NCBI GenBank assembly: GCA_028864975.1
Contig: JAGWLG010000001.1
Span: 1-64,000, forward strand
Source of the DNA: Thermoplasmata archaeon
GTDB taxonomy: Archaea > Thermoplasmatota > Thermoplasmata > Lutacidiplasmatales > UBA184
Direction of reading: 5' to 3'
DNA length: 64,000 nucleotides
Shown here: positions 1 through 8,017 of the stretch, piece after piece
How the letters are laid out: each line of letters begins with the position of its first letter
How positions within the stretch are numbered: position 1 is the stretch's first letter
Position numbers and translations under genes: made by a program
The notes under the pieces: model-generated
What the model saw: the letters and a program-made list of their open reading frames with translations, nothing else
The model's database searches: none
Told to the model about the DNA's origin: nothing

Positions 1-1926
1 GACTGGAACAACACGTTCCCGGCCTGGCGCCAGGTCTCGGGGTACGTGCTGGCGTCAACGGGTGGGGTGGTCTCGGGGGCGCTGGTCTCGAACGGGTTCG
101 CTCAGGCCACCACCGACACCACCGGGTACTACTTGCTCTACGCTCCTCCCGGAAGCCTCACGCTCAAGGCCACGGCGACCGGATTCGCCACTGCCACGCG
201 CGGTGTCGTCGTCAACACGACTGATCTCTCCGACGTCAACATCACCCTCTACCCAGGGCCGTCCTACTATGTCACCGGGACGGTGATCACCGAGGTCGGG
301 GCGCTGGTGACCAACGGGCTCGTCGTCGCGGACCAGGGAACGACGTTCGTGGGGTCGAGCGGCACCAACGGCCTGGGGCAGTTCGGGATCTGGCTCCCGG
401 TGGGCGCCTACACGCTCACAGGCTCGGCTCCCTACCTCAACTCCTCCTCGATCCAGGTCTCGGTCTCTAGCAACCTGGGGAACCTGATCATTCGCCTCGC
501 GTATCCCCGGGTGACGGTCGAAGGGCTCGTCCTCTCCTACGTGGGGCATGTCCCGGTCTGGGGGGCGAACGTTGTCGGAAGCACCGTGCAGAACGGCGTC
601 GCGGTCACCTCCTCCCAGAACACGAGCACGGTGGGCCAGTTCTTCATCCACCTGCCCCAAGGGACGGGCTCGCTCACCGCGAAGGTCTATCCCTACCTTC
701 CGAACACGACGCTGCTCAAGGTCTGGCAGAAGGGAATCTTCGGGATCGTGATCTTCCTCTATCCCGATGGGTCGCGCACCACGCAGGTGGACCTCGCGGT
801 ACACATCCTGGACCCCAAGCGCACGCCCCAGGGAGTCCCGGTGGTGGCGAGCGGCAGCTCCCTTACTCTGGAGATCTGGGCGAACAACTCGCTCACGCTC
901 ACTCCGCAGCTCGGCATCTGGCTCTTCTTCAACGACCAGTACTCGGGGCAGTTCTCTTCTTACAACGTCTCCGTCAGCATGGGCGGGGCGGGAGTGCCCC
1001 CGCTCGGGGTGGCGTTCGTGAACTACACAGCTCCTTTCCTCGGGAGCGCGGTGTTCGACGACCTTGTTATCGAGGTGGGCACTCCCGGCTGGACGGGTTC
1101 CTCGCTCGCTCGGATCTATCTGACCCCGAACTTCGCGACCGCTTGTGCCACGGGACCGTGCGCGTACCCTGTCTGGGGGGTCGTCGTCTCGACCTACGGG
1201 CAGCGGCTCACCGGGGCCCAGGTGACCATCGAGGAGGGCGTGGAGACCTCCAACGGATGTGGGCCCACGACGGCGGCCACCGGGGTGTCGAACTTCAACG
1301 GCATCTACTCGGTCGTCCTCCCGAACAACACCGACATCGACCCGATCTACTATGCCTACGCCACGCTCTCGGGCTTCTACAATCCCAATCCGAGCGCCGC
1401 CTCGTGCACAACGTTCGTCGTGAACGGGACCTCGGAGGAGGTCGATCTGGTCCTGGCGCCCGTCCCGCCTACGCTCACGCCCGCGGAGTCGTCGGCCTAC
1501 CACTCTTATCGCAATCTGTTCCTCGTGGACGGCTGGGCGATCATCCCGTTCCTCGCCATGGCGATGATCCTCATCACCGCGGTGGCCGCGCGGATGGTGC
1601 GGCGACCCGAGAGCGAGGAAAAGGAGGAGCCGGCGGGGGCTCCGAAGGCTTCGGCCGAGCAGGCCATCTTTGATCAGAGCGGAGGAGGAGGGGCACCGTT
1701 GCCCCCCGGTGGTCCGCCGGACACCGGACCAGCTGCGCTCCCCCAGGCGCCCGCCCCAGAGACCCCTTGGGAGATCACCCCAGCTCCGACACCGCCTCCC
1801 CCCGACAGCAGCGGTGGCCTACCTCCCCTCCCGGACCAACCGGAAACGCCAGGGAGCTCAGGCGGTGCGGGCACGGGCTTCGAGCCCGGCTCCTCCGAAG
1901 GCGGTGGACCTCCGCCGCTCCCCTAG
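1..1926 (+). CDS. Surface protein with carboxypeptidase-regulatory-like repeats, C-terminal anchor (5' partial)
   Basis: The frame is open from base 1, so the true start lies upstream and 641 residues are visible. The visible part is a chain of beta-rich modules of the CarboxypepD_reg/Ig-like kind: recurring segments in which a 'GxV.....v.gA.V' strand is followed by 'T...G.Y.l..p.G.Y'. They are rich in Asn-Xaa-Ser/Thr sequons, as expected outside the cell. A hydrophobic segment encoded near 1513-1590 is followed by Arg-rich stop-transfer residues and then a tail of about 110 residues rich in Pro, Gly and Ser. This fits a cell-surface protein anchored by its C-terminus with a flexible cytoplasmic tail. 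The ligand is not recognisable. Confidence is high that the gene is real and anchored, low on function. Confidence 0.75.
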   Translation, partial: DWNNTFPAWRQVSGYVLASTGGVVSGALVSNGFAQATTDTTGYYLLYAPPGSLTLKATATGFATATRGVVVNTTDLSDVNITLYPGPSYYVTGTVITEVGALVTNGLVVADQGTTFVGSSGTNGLGQFGIWLPVGAYTLTGSAPYLNSSSIQVSVSSNLGNLIIRLAYPRVTVEGLVLSYVGHVPVWGANVVGSTVQNGVAVTSSQNTSTVGQFFIHLPQGTGSLTAKVYPYLPNTTLLKVWQKGIFGIVIFLYPDGSRTTQVDLAVHILDPKRTPQGVPVVASGSSLTLEIWANNSLTLTPQLGIWLFFNDQYSGQFSSYNVSVSMGGAGVPPLGVAFVNYTAPFLGSAVFDDLVIEVGTPGWTGSSLARIYLTPNFATACATGPCAYPVWGVVVSTYGQRLTGAQVTIEEGVETSNGCGPTTAATGVSNFNGIYSVVLPNNTDIDPIYYAYATLSGFYNPNPSAASCTTFVVNGTSEEVDLVLAPVPPTLTPAESSAYHSYRNLFLVDGWAIIPFLAMAMILITAVAARMVRRPESEEKEEPAGAPKASAEQAIFDQSGGGGAPLPPGGPPDTGPAALPQAPAPETPWEITPAPTPPPPDSSGGLPPLPDQPETPGSSGGAGTGFEPGSSEGGGPPPLP

Positions 1927-2134
1927 GTCCCCCCACCCAGCTCCTCACTCGAGGTCCCGGAGCCTCGGGGAGCGAGGTCCGGAAGCGAGCTCAAGGAGGA
2001 TGCGCCTCGACCTTGGTCGACCGATAGACGTTCTCGGATTGAACGCGCGCGTTCAGGGAAGAAGGATGACTAACCTCGAGGGACGCGAGGATTTAGGGCC
2101 TCTCGCCGCCTCGGCCGAACAGGCGCCGGGGTCG

Positions 2135-2143
2135 TTCTTATAA
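2135..2143 (+). promoter_or_regulatory. TATA box of the nuo operon
   Basis: TTCTTATAA lies about 54 bases before the nuoA ATG, predicting a start site near 2166 and a short leader of about 27 bases. It is the only AT-rich box in the 266-base gap after the upstream gene. Nothing else was recognised in that gap. Confidence 0.55.
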
Positions 2144-2192
2144 CCCCCTCCGGGTCCGACGGTAGCGGGGGAACCGGCCTCCCTGAGGGACC

Positions 2193-2570
2193 ATGGCGGG
2201 ATTGGACAGCGGAACGATCGGTTTCCTCGTCTTCCTGGGGATCGCCGTGGGGTTCGCCGTGGGGTCGATCGTCCTGAACTGGGTGTTCGGAGCACGCCGT
2301 CGCTACTCGTACCTCCAGCGCACCACATACGAGTGCGGGCAGGAGCCTGAGGGAGAGGCGCAGATCGACTTCCCGAGCGCGCACTACGTCTACGCTCTGG
2401 TCTTCGTCGCCGTGGACATCCTTGGGTTCGTCCTGGTGCTTTGGGCGGTGTCGTTCCGGGCCTTCCGAACAGCCTGGCCGACCTTCGCGGCCATCCTCGG
2501 AGGGTTCACCCTGCTGGCACTCGCGGGGATCTACTACGTCCTTCGAGGGGAGAGGTCCCTATGGGTGTGA
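2193..2570 (+). CDS. nuoA: NADH-quinone oxidoreductase-like complex I subunit A
   Basis: Small membrane subunit of respiratory complex I (125 residues, usual size). It has three transmembrane helices and the conserved loop YECGQEPEG between helices 1 and 2. It helps form the quinone channel with NuoH. It opens an 11-gene same-strand operon (A-B-C-D-H-I-J-K-L-M-N) and overlaps nuoB by 10 bases. No genes for the NADH-oxidising module (E, F, G) follow, so the electron donor is probably not NADH through NuoF. The Fpo complex of methanogens and the ferredoxin-linked archaeal complexes show the same absence. Confidence 0.93.
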   Translation: MAGLDSGTIGFLVFLGIAVGFAVGSIVLNWVFGARRRYSYLQRTTYECGQEPEGEAQIDFPSAHYVYALVFVAVDILGFVLVLWAVSFRAFRTAWPTFAAILGGFTLLALAGIYYVLRGERSLWV

Positions 2571-3199
2571 GCTCCTCAGCTCCCCCCGTGCCGAGGCCGG
2601 CTGCGGGACCGAAGCCCTCGGGCTCGAACGTGAGCCCCATCGTGGCGGCCACAGCGCCGGTCCCCCCTCCGCAGGTCGAGCCCTGGGAGATCGAGGTCGT
2701 CCGGGCGAAGGAGTTCATCCCCCGGGCGAAGGAGGGCCTCTGGGCCATGATCACGCGTGAGGGGGTCGCCCCCGTCGTGAAGCCGGTGTTCAACTGGGCG
2801 GGACGGAACTCGCTCTTCCCGCTCCACTGGGGGCTCGCCTGCTGCGCGATCGAGTTCGCCGCCGCCTTCGGCTCCCGCTGGGACGGGGAGCGCTTCGGGC
2901 TCGTGCCGCGGTCTTCCCCGCGCCAGTGCGACCTGTTGATCGTGAACGGGACGGTCACGTGGAAGGTCGCCCACAAGCTCATCACGCTCTGGGAGCAGAT
3001 GCCCGAGCCAAAGTGGGTCATCGCGATGGGCAACTGCGCGACCGGGGGAGGACCCTTCCGCTCGGCCTACTCGGTCGTCCCGGGCGTGGACAAGCTCGTC
3101 CCCGTCGATGTGTACATCGCCGGTTGTCCGCCGCGCCCCGAGGCCATGTTGGACGGGGTCCTCCGACTTGAGCGCCTCATCCAAGAGCGCAAGGAGTGA
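2561..3199 (+). CDS. nuoB: Complex I subunit B, carrier of the N2 iron-sulfur cluster
   Basis: 212 residues. The ligands for the terminal 4Fe-4S cluster N2 are visible: the tandem cysteines in GLACCAIEF, the third in NCATGG and the fourth in [11 protein letters not shown]. The frame stays open further upstream inside nuoA, but the ATG at 2561 is preferred: a purine-rich site (GAGGGGAGAGG) sits just upstream and the product then starts at a normal length. A Pro/Ala/Ser-rich N-terminal stretch of about 40 residues precedes the conserved domain. The subunit passes electrons to quinone at the NuoB/NuoD interface. Confidence 0.93.
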   Translation: MGVSSSAPPVPRPAAGPKPSGSNVSPIVAATAPVPPPQVEPWEIEVVRAKEFIPRAKEGLWAMITREGVAPVVKPVFNWAGRNSLFPLHWGLACCAIEFAAAFGSRWDGERFGLVPRSSPRQCDLLIVNGTVTWKVAHKLITLWEQMPEPKWVIAMGNCATGGGPFRSAYSVVPGVDKLVPVDVYIAGCPPRPEAMLDGVLRLERLIQERKE

Positions 3200-3223
3200 G
3201 GCGCGCGGGAGGAGGTCGTTCAC

Positions 3224-3889
3224 ATGGCTGGCACGAGTAAGGAGGGATCCGCAGCGGCGTCGAAGCCTCTGCCCGCACCCAAGGTCGCCATCGGTCCCGC
3301 AAAGCCTGGCTCGCAGGCACCCGCCCCAGCGGCCTCTCGCGCCCTGGCTCCTCGCACCGACAAAGCGCGCGTCGTCGAGGTCGCCCTGCCATCGGAAGCC
3401 GAGCGGGACAAGATGGGCAAGGACCTCCTCGACCGCATGAAGGAGCACTTCCTCGGTGAGTCGCTCGAGGTGACGGAACGGGCGGGGGTCCTGGCGAGGG
3501 TGAAGTTCCCCTCCCGCTCGGTCGTGACTTTGTGCACGTGGCTACGCGACCAGGGGACCTTCGGCCACTGTGCCATGGTCGCGGCCGTCGATTGGCGGGA
3601 GACGCGCGAAGTGCTCTACACCCTCTGGTCGGACCACCTCAAGTCCTACCTCGAGCTCACCACGACGCTCCCCGCCGACGACCCCCACATCGAGTCGGTC
3701 TCGCAGGTCTGGCCGGGGGCGAGCTGGCACGAGAGGGAGGCCTGGGACCTGGTCGGGGTGCTCTTCGACCATCACCCGGACCTGCGTCGTCTCTTCCTTC
3801 CGGAGGGCTACAAGTTCCACCCGCTGCTCAAGACCTTCGAGCTTCACGAGCCGGAGGACCTGGAGGTGAAGGCCCGCACCGGTCGGTAG
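3224..3889 (+). CDS. nuoC: Complex I 30-kDa subunit C
   Basis: 221 residues. The first 45 or so are a low-complexity Ala/Pro/Lys extension, followed by the 30-kDa domain. The family signature is clear near the C-terminus: HEREAWDLVGVLFDHHPDLR, then a Leu-rich stretch and FHPLLK. It is a structural subunit of the peripheral arm beside NuoD and is not fused to NuoD here. GGAGGAG stands about 9 bases before the ATG, and nuoD starts 21 bases downstream. Confidence 0.92.
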   Translation: MAGTSKEGSAAASKPLPAPKVAIGPAKPGSQAPAPAASRALAPRTDKARVVEVALPSEAERDKMGKDLLDRMKEHFLGESLEVTERAGVLARVKFPSRSVVTLCTWLRDQGTFGHCAMVAAVDWRETREVLYTLWSDHLKSYLELTTTLPADDPHIESVSQVWPGASWHEREAWDLVGVLFDHHPDLRRLFLPEGYKFHPLLKTFELHEPEDLEVKARTGR

Positions 3890-3910
3890 ACCGGACGAGG
3901 GCGTTGGACC

Positions 3911-5056
3911 ATGAGCGAGATGTGGATCAACATGGGGCCGCAGCACCCCATGACGCACGGACTGTGGAACCTGCGCGTGAAGGTGGACGGCGAGCTGGTC
4001 ATTGACGCGGTCCCCGAGATGGGTTACCTGCACCGGGGCATCGAGAAGATCTGTGAGTACCGGCGGTACAACGAGGTCGTGACGCTCATGGACCGCTGCT
4101 GCTACGTTGCGGGACTCGCCTGGGAGCAGCTCTACCTCATGGCGAGCGAGCAGGCCCTTGGGGTCGAGGTCCCCGAGCGGGCGGAGTACATCCGCGTCAT
4201 GTGCCAGGAGCTCCAGCGGCTCGCTTCCCACCTGATGTGGTACGCGGCGTTCGTGATGGACGTCGGCCTCATGGCCCCGTTCGGGTACGGGATGCGTGAC
4301 CGGGACATCATCCTCGACCTCTTCCAGTCGTTCACCGGCGCCCGGATGACCTACGAGTACATGCGCGTCGGGGGGGTCCGCAACGACCTCCCCGTCGGGT
4401 TCACGGACCGGTGCCGGAAGGTGATGGGCTGGCTCGAGCAGAGGGTCAACGACTACGAGGACCTCTGCGACCGTTCCGACATCTTCCTCAAGAGATGCAT
4501 CGACGTGGGCGTGCTCAAGGCCAAGGACTGCATCCGGGACGGGATCACGGGTCCGATGTTGCGGGCGGCCGGGGTGGCACGCGACCTCCGACGGGACCGC
4601 CCCTACTCCGTCTATCCCGAGCTCGACTTCCAGGTCGCGGTCCACGACGCGGCCGATGTCTACGGGCGCTACCGCGTTCGCATGGAGGAGATGCGCCAGT
4701 CCCTACGGATCGTCCGCCAGTGCCTGGATTGGCTCGACCACAAGCCGGGACGGGTCATCGCGGAGAAGGTCCCGCGGTTCGTCGGGACCCCTTCGCCTCC
4801 TCCGGGCATGGAATCGTACATCGTCCGCCGAGGTTACCCGAAGGGGGTGGGGTTCTCCGCGATGGAGGAGCCGCACGGCGAGGCCCTGGCCTATGTCGTC
4901 AACGAGGGCGGCGAGCAACCCTACCGGGTGAAGTTCCGCTCCCCCGTGATGGTGAACATCTCCGCCGCCCGGGACTATCTCGTGGGCTACCGGGTCTCCG
5001 ACATTCCCGCGATCATGGGTTCGGTGGACATCTGCGTCGGCGAGTCGGACCGGTGA
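3911..5056 (+). CDS. nuoD: Complex I 49-kDa subunit D, quinone site
   Basis: 381 residues, close to the usual length. The N-terminal motif NMGPQHPMTHG is the family signature and contributes to the quinone pocket. NuoD descends from the large subunit of NiFe hydrogenases but lacks the metal-binding cysteine pairs, as expected of a complex I subunit. The C-terminal signature, with GSVDICVGESDR at the very end, is intact. It lies in the middle of the nuo operon. Confidence 0.93.
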   Translation: MSEMWINMGPQHPMTHGLWNLRVKVDGELVIDAVPEMGYLHRGIEKICEYRRYNEVVTLMDRCCYVAGLAWEQLYLMASEQALGVEVPERAEYIRVMCQELQRLASHLMWYAAFVMDVGLMAPFGYGMRDRDIILDLFQSFTGARMTYEYMRVGGVRNDLPVGFTDRCRKVMGWLEQRVNDYEDLCDRSDIFLKRCIDVGVLKAKDCIRDGITGPMLRAAGVARDLRRDRPYSVYPELDFQVAVHDAADVYGRYRVRMEEMRQSLRIVRQCLDWLDHKPGRVIAEKVPRFVGTPSPPPGMESYIVRRGYPKGVGFSAMEEPHGEALAYVVNEGGEQPYRVKFRSPVMVNISAARDYLVGYRVSDIPAIMGSVDICVGESDR

Positions 5057-5115
5057 GGCCGAGGCGATATGATGGGCGGTCGAGGGGAGCGGTCCGGAGG
5101 TAGGAGGGGGCGTCG

Positions 5116-6234
5116 ATGAGCGCAGCTACGCTCCTGGGCGTCTCGTTCTGGCTCGCTCAGACGATGTTCTCGACCTTGCGACCGATCACCCCAGCGCCGC
5201 TCCTTCCTCTCATGGGTCCCCAGGCGCAGCTCGCGACCGGCTACCTGCTCGCCGGCACGCTGGTCTTCGCTACGGGGCTGGTCAATTCGATCATGCTGAT
5301 CTGGTGGGAGCGCAAGCTCCTGGGCCGCTTCATGGACCGGCGCGGCGCGATGCACGTCGGATACGCGGGACTGCTCCAGAACTTCGCGGACGGGCTCAAG
5401 CTCTTCCGGAAACAGCCGCTACGGCCCCGGGAGGCGGACAAGCTGGGCTACCTCCTCTCCCCCACCGCCTACCTCGCGACCTCCCTCGCGATCGTCGGGT
5501 TCCTTCCCGTCTCCACCGGGTGGGTCCCCGGCGTGGCGCCGCTCTCGCTCCTGATGGCGCTCGCGCTCTTCTCCTTCGCTCCGTTCTTCATCTTCGTCGG
5601 GGCGTGGTCCTCGAACAACAAGTACTCCCTGATCGGCGGGATGAGGACGGCGGCCCAGCTGGTCGCCTACGAGGTCCCGCTCCTCTTCGCGATCGTTTCG
5701 GTGGTGCTGCTGGCGGGCACCTTCGACCTGACCGGGATCGTCAACGCGCAGATCCACGACGGGTGGTTCGCCCTCCCGCTCGCCCTCGGACTCATCATAT
5801 TCTTCGTGGCCATGCTGGCCGAGGTCGAACGCATCCCCTTCGACCTTCCCGAGGCGGAGGCCGAGCTCGTCGAGGGCTGGAACACCGAGTACGGCGGGAT
5901 GCTCTTCGCCATGACCACCTTGGGCGACTACGTCCGCGCGCTCGTCGGAAGCTACCTCGTGGTCCTGCTCTTCCTGGGAGGGTGGTGGATGCCTGCCGGT
6001 CCCTACACGGCCGCGATCAACGGGTTCCCTCTGGCGGGGATCCTCTGGTTCCAGGTCAAGGTCTACATCGTCTTCGCCGTTTTCGTCTGGGTGCGCGCGA
6101 GCCTCCCCCGGGTCCGGACGGACCAGCTGCTCCAGATCGGATGGAAGCGCATGATCCCGCTCTCGCTTGCGAACGTGTTCCTCGCGGCGGCGTTCGTCGC
6201 CGAGGGGTGGCCTCCGTTCCCGAAGCTGCTCTAA
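5116..6234 (+). CDS. nuoH: Complex I membrane subunit H
   Basis: 372 residues with about eight or nine transmembrane helices. It includes the conserved matrix loop WWERKLLGRFMDRRG, the segment LLQNFADGLKLFRKQ and the acidic loop PFDLPEAEAELVEGWNTEY, all typical of NuoH/FpoH. It links the quinone chamber to the proton-pumping arm. A 59-base spacer separates it from nuoD, and the ATG has GGAGG upstream. Confidence 0.93.
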   Translation: MSAATLLGVSFWLAQTMFSTLRPITPAPLLPLMGPQAQLATGYLLAGTLVFATGLVNSIMLIWWERKLLGRFMDRRGAMHVGYAGLLQNFADGLKLFRKQPLRPREADKLGYLLSPTAYLATSLAIVGFLPVSTGWVPGVAPLSLLMALALFSFAPFFIFVGAWSSNNKYSLIGGMRTAAQLVAYEVPLLFAIVSVVLLAGTFDLTGIVNAQIHDGWFALPLALGLIIFFVAMLAEVERIPFDLPEAEAELVEGWNTEYGGMLFAMTTLGDYVRALVGSYLVVLLFLGGWWMPAGPYTAAINGFPLAGILWFQVKVYIVFAVFVWVRASLPRVRTDQLLQIGWKRMIPLSLANVFLAAAFVAEGWPPFPKLL

Positions 6235-6268
6235 GCGTACGAAGGACGGAGAAGGAGAAGGAAGAACG

Positions 6269-7120
6269 ATGTCGACCCCTGCGAGCCCACCGATCCCTTC
6301 GCGACACCCCGCGGCGGAGGAGATCAAGTTCACGTTGCCGCCGCCCGAGCCGACGGGGGTGGCCTCGCTGGTCGTCCACCCTCTCGCCCGCGCCGGACGG
6401 CAGTTCATGAAGAGCCTGTGGAGGCCTTCGACCATCGTCTACCCCTTCAAGACGCCCTTCGGGAAGACCGAAGAACGCCTCGAGAACCCCGAGTTCCGCA
6501 AGGAGGTGGACATCCGCTCGGGAGTCCCGCTGGGCGTGGGGGAGGTCTGGGACAATTACCGCGGGGTCCACGCGCTCAACGTCCAGACCTGCATCTCGTG
6601 CAACCTGTGCATGTTCTCCTGCCCGGACACCTGCATCGAGATGGTCACGACGGAGACCCCCGACGGGAAAACGAAGAAGTGCCCGCAGATCGACTACGGC
6701 AAGTGTTCCTTCTGCGGGTTCTGCTCCGACGCCTGTCCTGAGGGGTGCCTGTCGATGACCTCGCGCTACACGCTCACGACGAACGACCGCGGGCACATGG
6801 TCTACAGCCCGAAGATGATGTACGCGATCTATCGGACGAAGCTCCCGATGAACCCGATCCGCCTCGCTCGGCCGGAGAACGAGGACAACATCCTGCTGGA
6901 CGAGGACCTCTGCATCGGTTGCAACGCCTGCGCGCGCGACTGTCCGACCAAGTGCATCACGATGATCGATATCCCAAAGCCTTCGGCCCCCAAGCCTGGG
7001 GAGAAGCTCCCCAAGCGCATCTGGAAGGAGCCCATGGTGAACGACGAGGACTGCGTTCGTTGCGGGACGTGCATCTCGGTCTGCCCCAAGGAGTGCCTCT
7101 ACTGGGGGTCCCACGGTTGA
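6269..7120 (+). CDS. nuoI: Complex I subunit I with four 4Fe-4S motifs
   Basis: 283 residues, longer than a usual NuoI. The ATG at 6269 follows a purine-rich AAGGAGAAGGAAG tract. The frame is open further upstream, but that part overlaps nuoH and is not needed. The core contains GVHALN and then two CxxCxxCxxxCP motifs (C108-C118 and C146-C156), the two clusters normal for the family (N6a and N6b). A C-terminal ferredoxin-like extension adds two more complete motifs (C215-C225 and C262-C272). All sixteen cysteines are present. The extension could take electrons directly from a donor such as reduced ferredoxin, in an operon without nuoEFG; that role is inference. Confidence 0.9.
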   Translation: MSTPASPPIPSRHPAAEEIKFTLPPPEPTGVASLVVHPLARAGRQFMKSLWRPSTIVYPFKTPFGKTEERLENPEFRKEVDIRSGVPLGVGEVWDNYRGVHALNVQTCISCNLCMFSCPDTCIEMVTTETPDGKTKKCPQIDYGKCSFCGFCSDACPEGCLSMTSRYTLTTNDRGHMVYSPKMMYAIYRTKLPMNPIRLARPENEDNILLDEDLCIGCNACARDCPTKCITMIDIPKPSAPKPGEKLPKRIWKEPMVNDEDCVRCGTCISVCPKECLYWGSHG

Positions 7121-7674
7121 CGTTGGATCCCGCGACAGTCGCCTTCGTCCTCGTTGGGGTCGCCGCCTTCGCCTCCGGGGCGATCGCGCTCCTCTCGCGG
7201 GAGATCGTCCACACGGTGATCTTCATCGGAGGGTTCTTCGCCGGGCTCGCCGTTGTGTACTTCCTGCTCTCCGCACCGTTCCTGGGGCTCCTCCAGCTCG
7301 CGGTCTACGCCGGGGCAGTCACGATCCTCCTGATGTTCGCGGTGATGGTGGTCAAGCGCCGCATCTTCGCGCGGGAGGCCGTCCTCGGCGTTCGGGTCCC
7401 CACGCTGGTAATCACGGTCCTCGTCGGGTTCGTCCTGCTCGACGTGGCCCACATGCTGACGACGCCCGCAGCACCGTACCCGTACACGAGCCCTGGGGTG
7501 ATGTGTGGGGGTGGCGACCCCTACTGCGTGACCTCGCTGGGACAGAACCTCTTCCTGCAGAACGGCGCCTGGCTCGACCTGTTGGGGCTCATCATGCTCT
7601 CTTCCCTCGCAGGCGCGGTCCACCTGGCGCGCGAGTGGAGGACCCCCTCGGTGCGCCGGATACGGGAGGACTAG
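7117..7674 (+). CDS. nuoJ: Complex I membrane subunit J
   Basis: About 185 residues with five transmembrane helices. The LAVYAGAVTILLMFAVMVVK segment of helix 3 is diagnostic of NuoJ. No ATG or GTG fits the expected N-terminus. The frame has a TTG at 7117 that overlaps the nuoI stop (TTGA), with GGGGG about 8 bases upstream, and another TTG at 7123. The first is chosen. Longer upstream starts would lie inside nuoI and add non-homologous sequence. The subunit lies at the junction of the membrane arm. Confidence 0.88.
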   Translation: MTLDPATVAFVLVGVAAFASGAIALLSREIVHTVIFIGGFFAGLAVVYFLLSAPFLGLLQLAVYAGAVTILLMFAVMVVKRRIFAREAVLGVRVPTLVITVLVGFVLLDVAHMLTTPAAPYPYTSPGVMCGGGDPYCVTSLGQNLFLQNGAWLDLLGLIMLSSLAGAVHLAREWRTPSVRRIRED

Positions 7675-7681
7675 GCGGCCC

Positions 7682-8002
7682 ATGGCGATCCCGCTCGACG
7701 GCCTTCTTTCCCTCTCGGGGGCGCTCTTCGCGCTCGGGCTCTTCGGCGTCCTCACCCGGCGCAACTTCATCCTGATCCTGATCTCGGTGGAGGTGATCGC
7801 GAACGCGGCGATCCTGAACTTCATCGCGTTCTCCTTCTACCCGCCCAGCGGCGCGGTCTCAGGGATCTCGGGCCAGAGCATCGCGGTCATCCTGATCGGG
7901 CTGGCCGCCACGGAAGTGGCCGTGGGGCTCGCGATCGTCCTCGCCCTGAACCGTCTTCGTGGCACGCTGAACGTCGCCGAAGCGATCCAGCTCAAGCTCT
8001 AG
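7682..8002 (+). CDS. nuoK: Complex I membrane subunit K
   Basis: 106 residues with three transmembrane helices, normal for NuoK/MnhC-like subunits. The conserved acidic residues are visible in ISVEVIANAA (helix 2) and ATEVAVGLAI (helix 3). These two glutamates belong to the central proton-transfer axis of the membrane arm. It starts 8 bases after nuoJ and is in the same frame as nuoL, which follows. Confidence 0.93.
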   Translation: MAIPLDGLLSLSGALFALGLFGVLTRRNFILILISVEVIANAAILNFIAFSFYPPSGAVSGISGQSIAVILIGLAATEVAVGLAIVLALNRLRGTLNVAEAIQLKL

Positions 8003-8017
8003 AGGGAGGGGAGGAGA

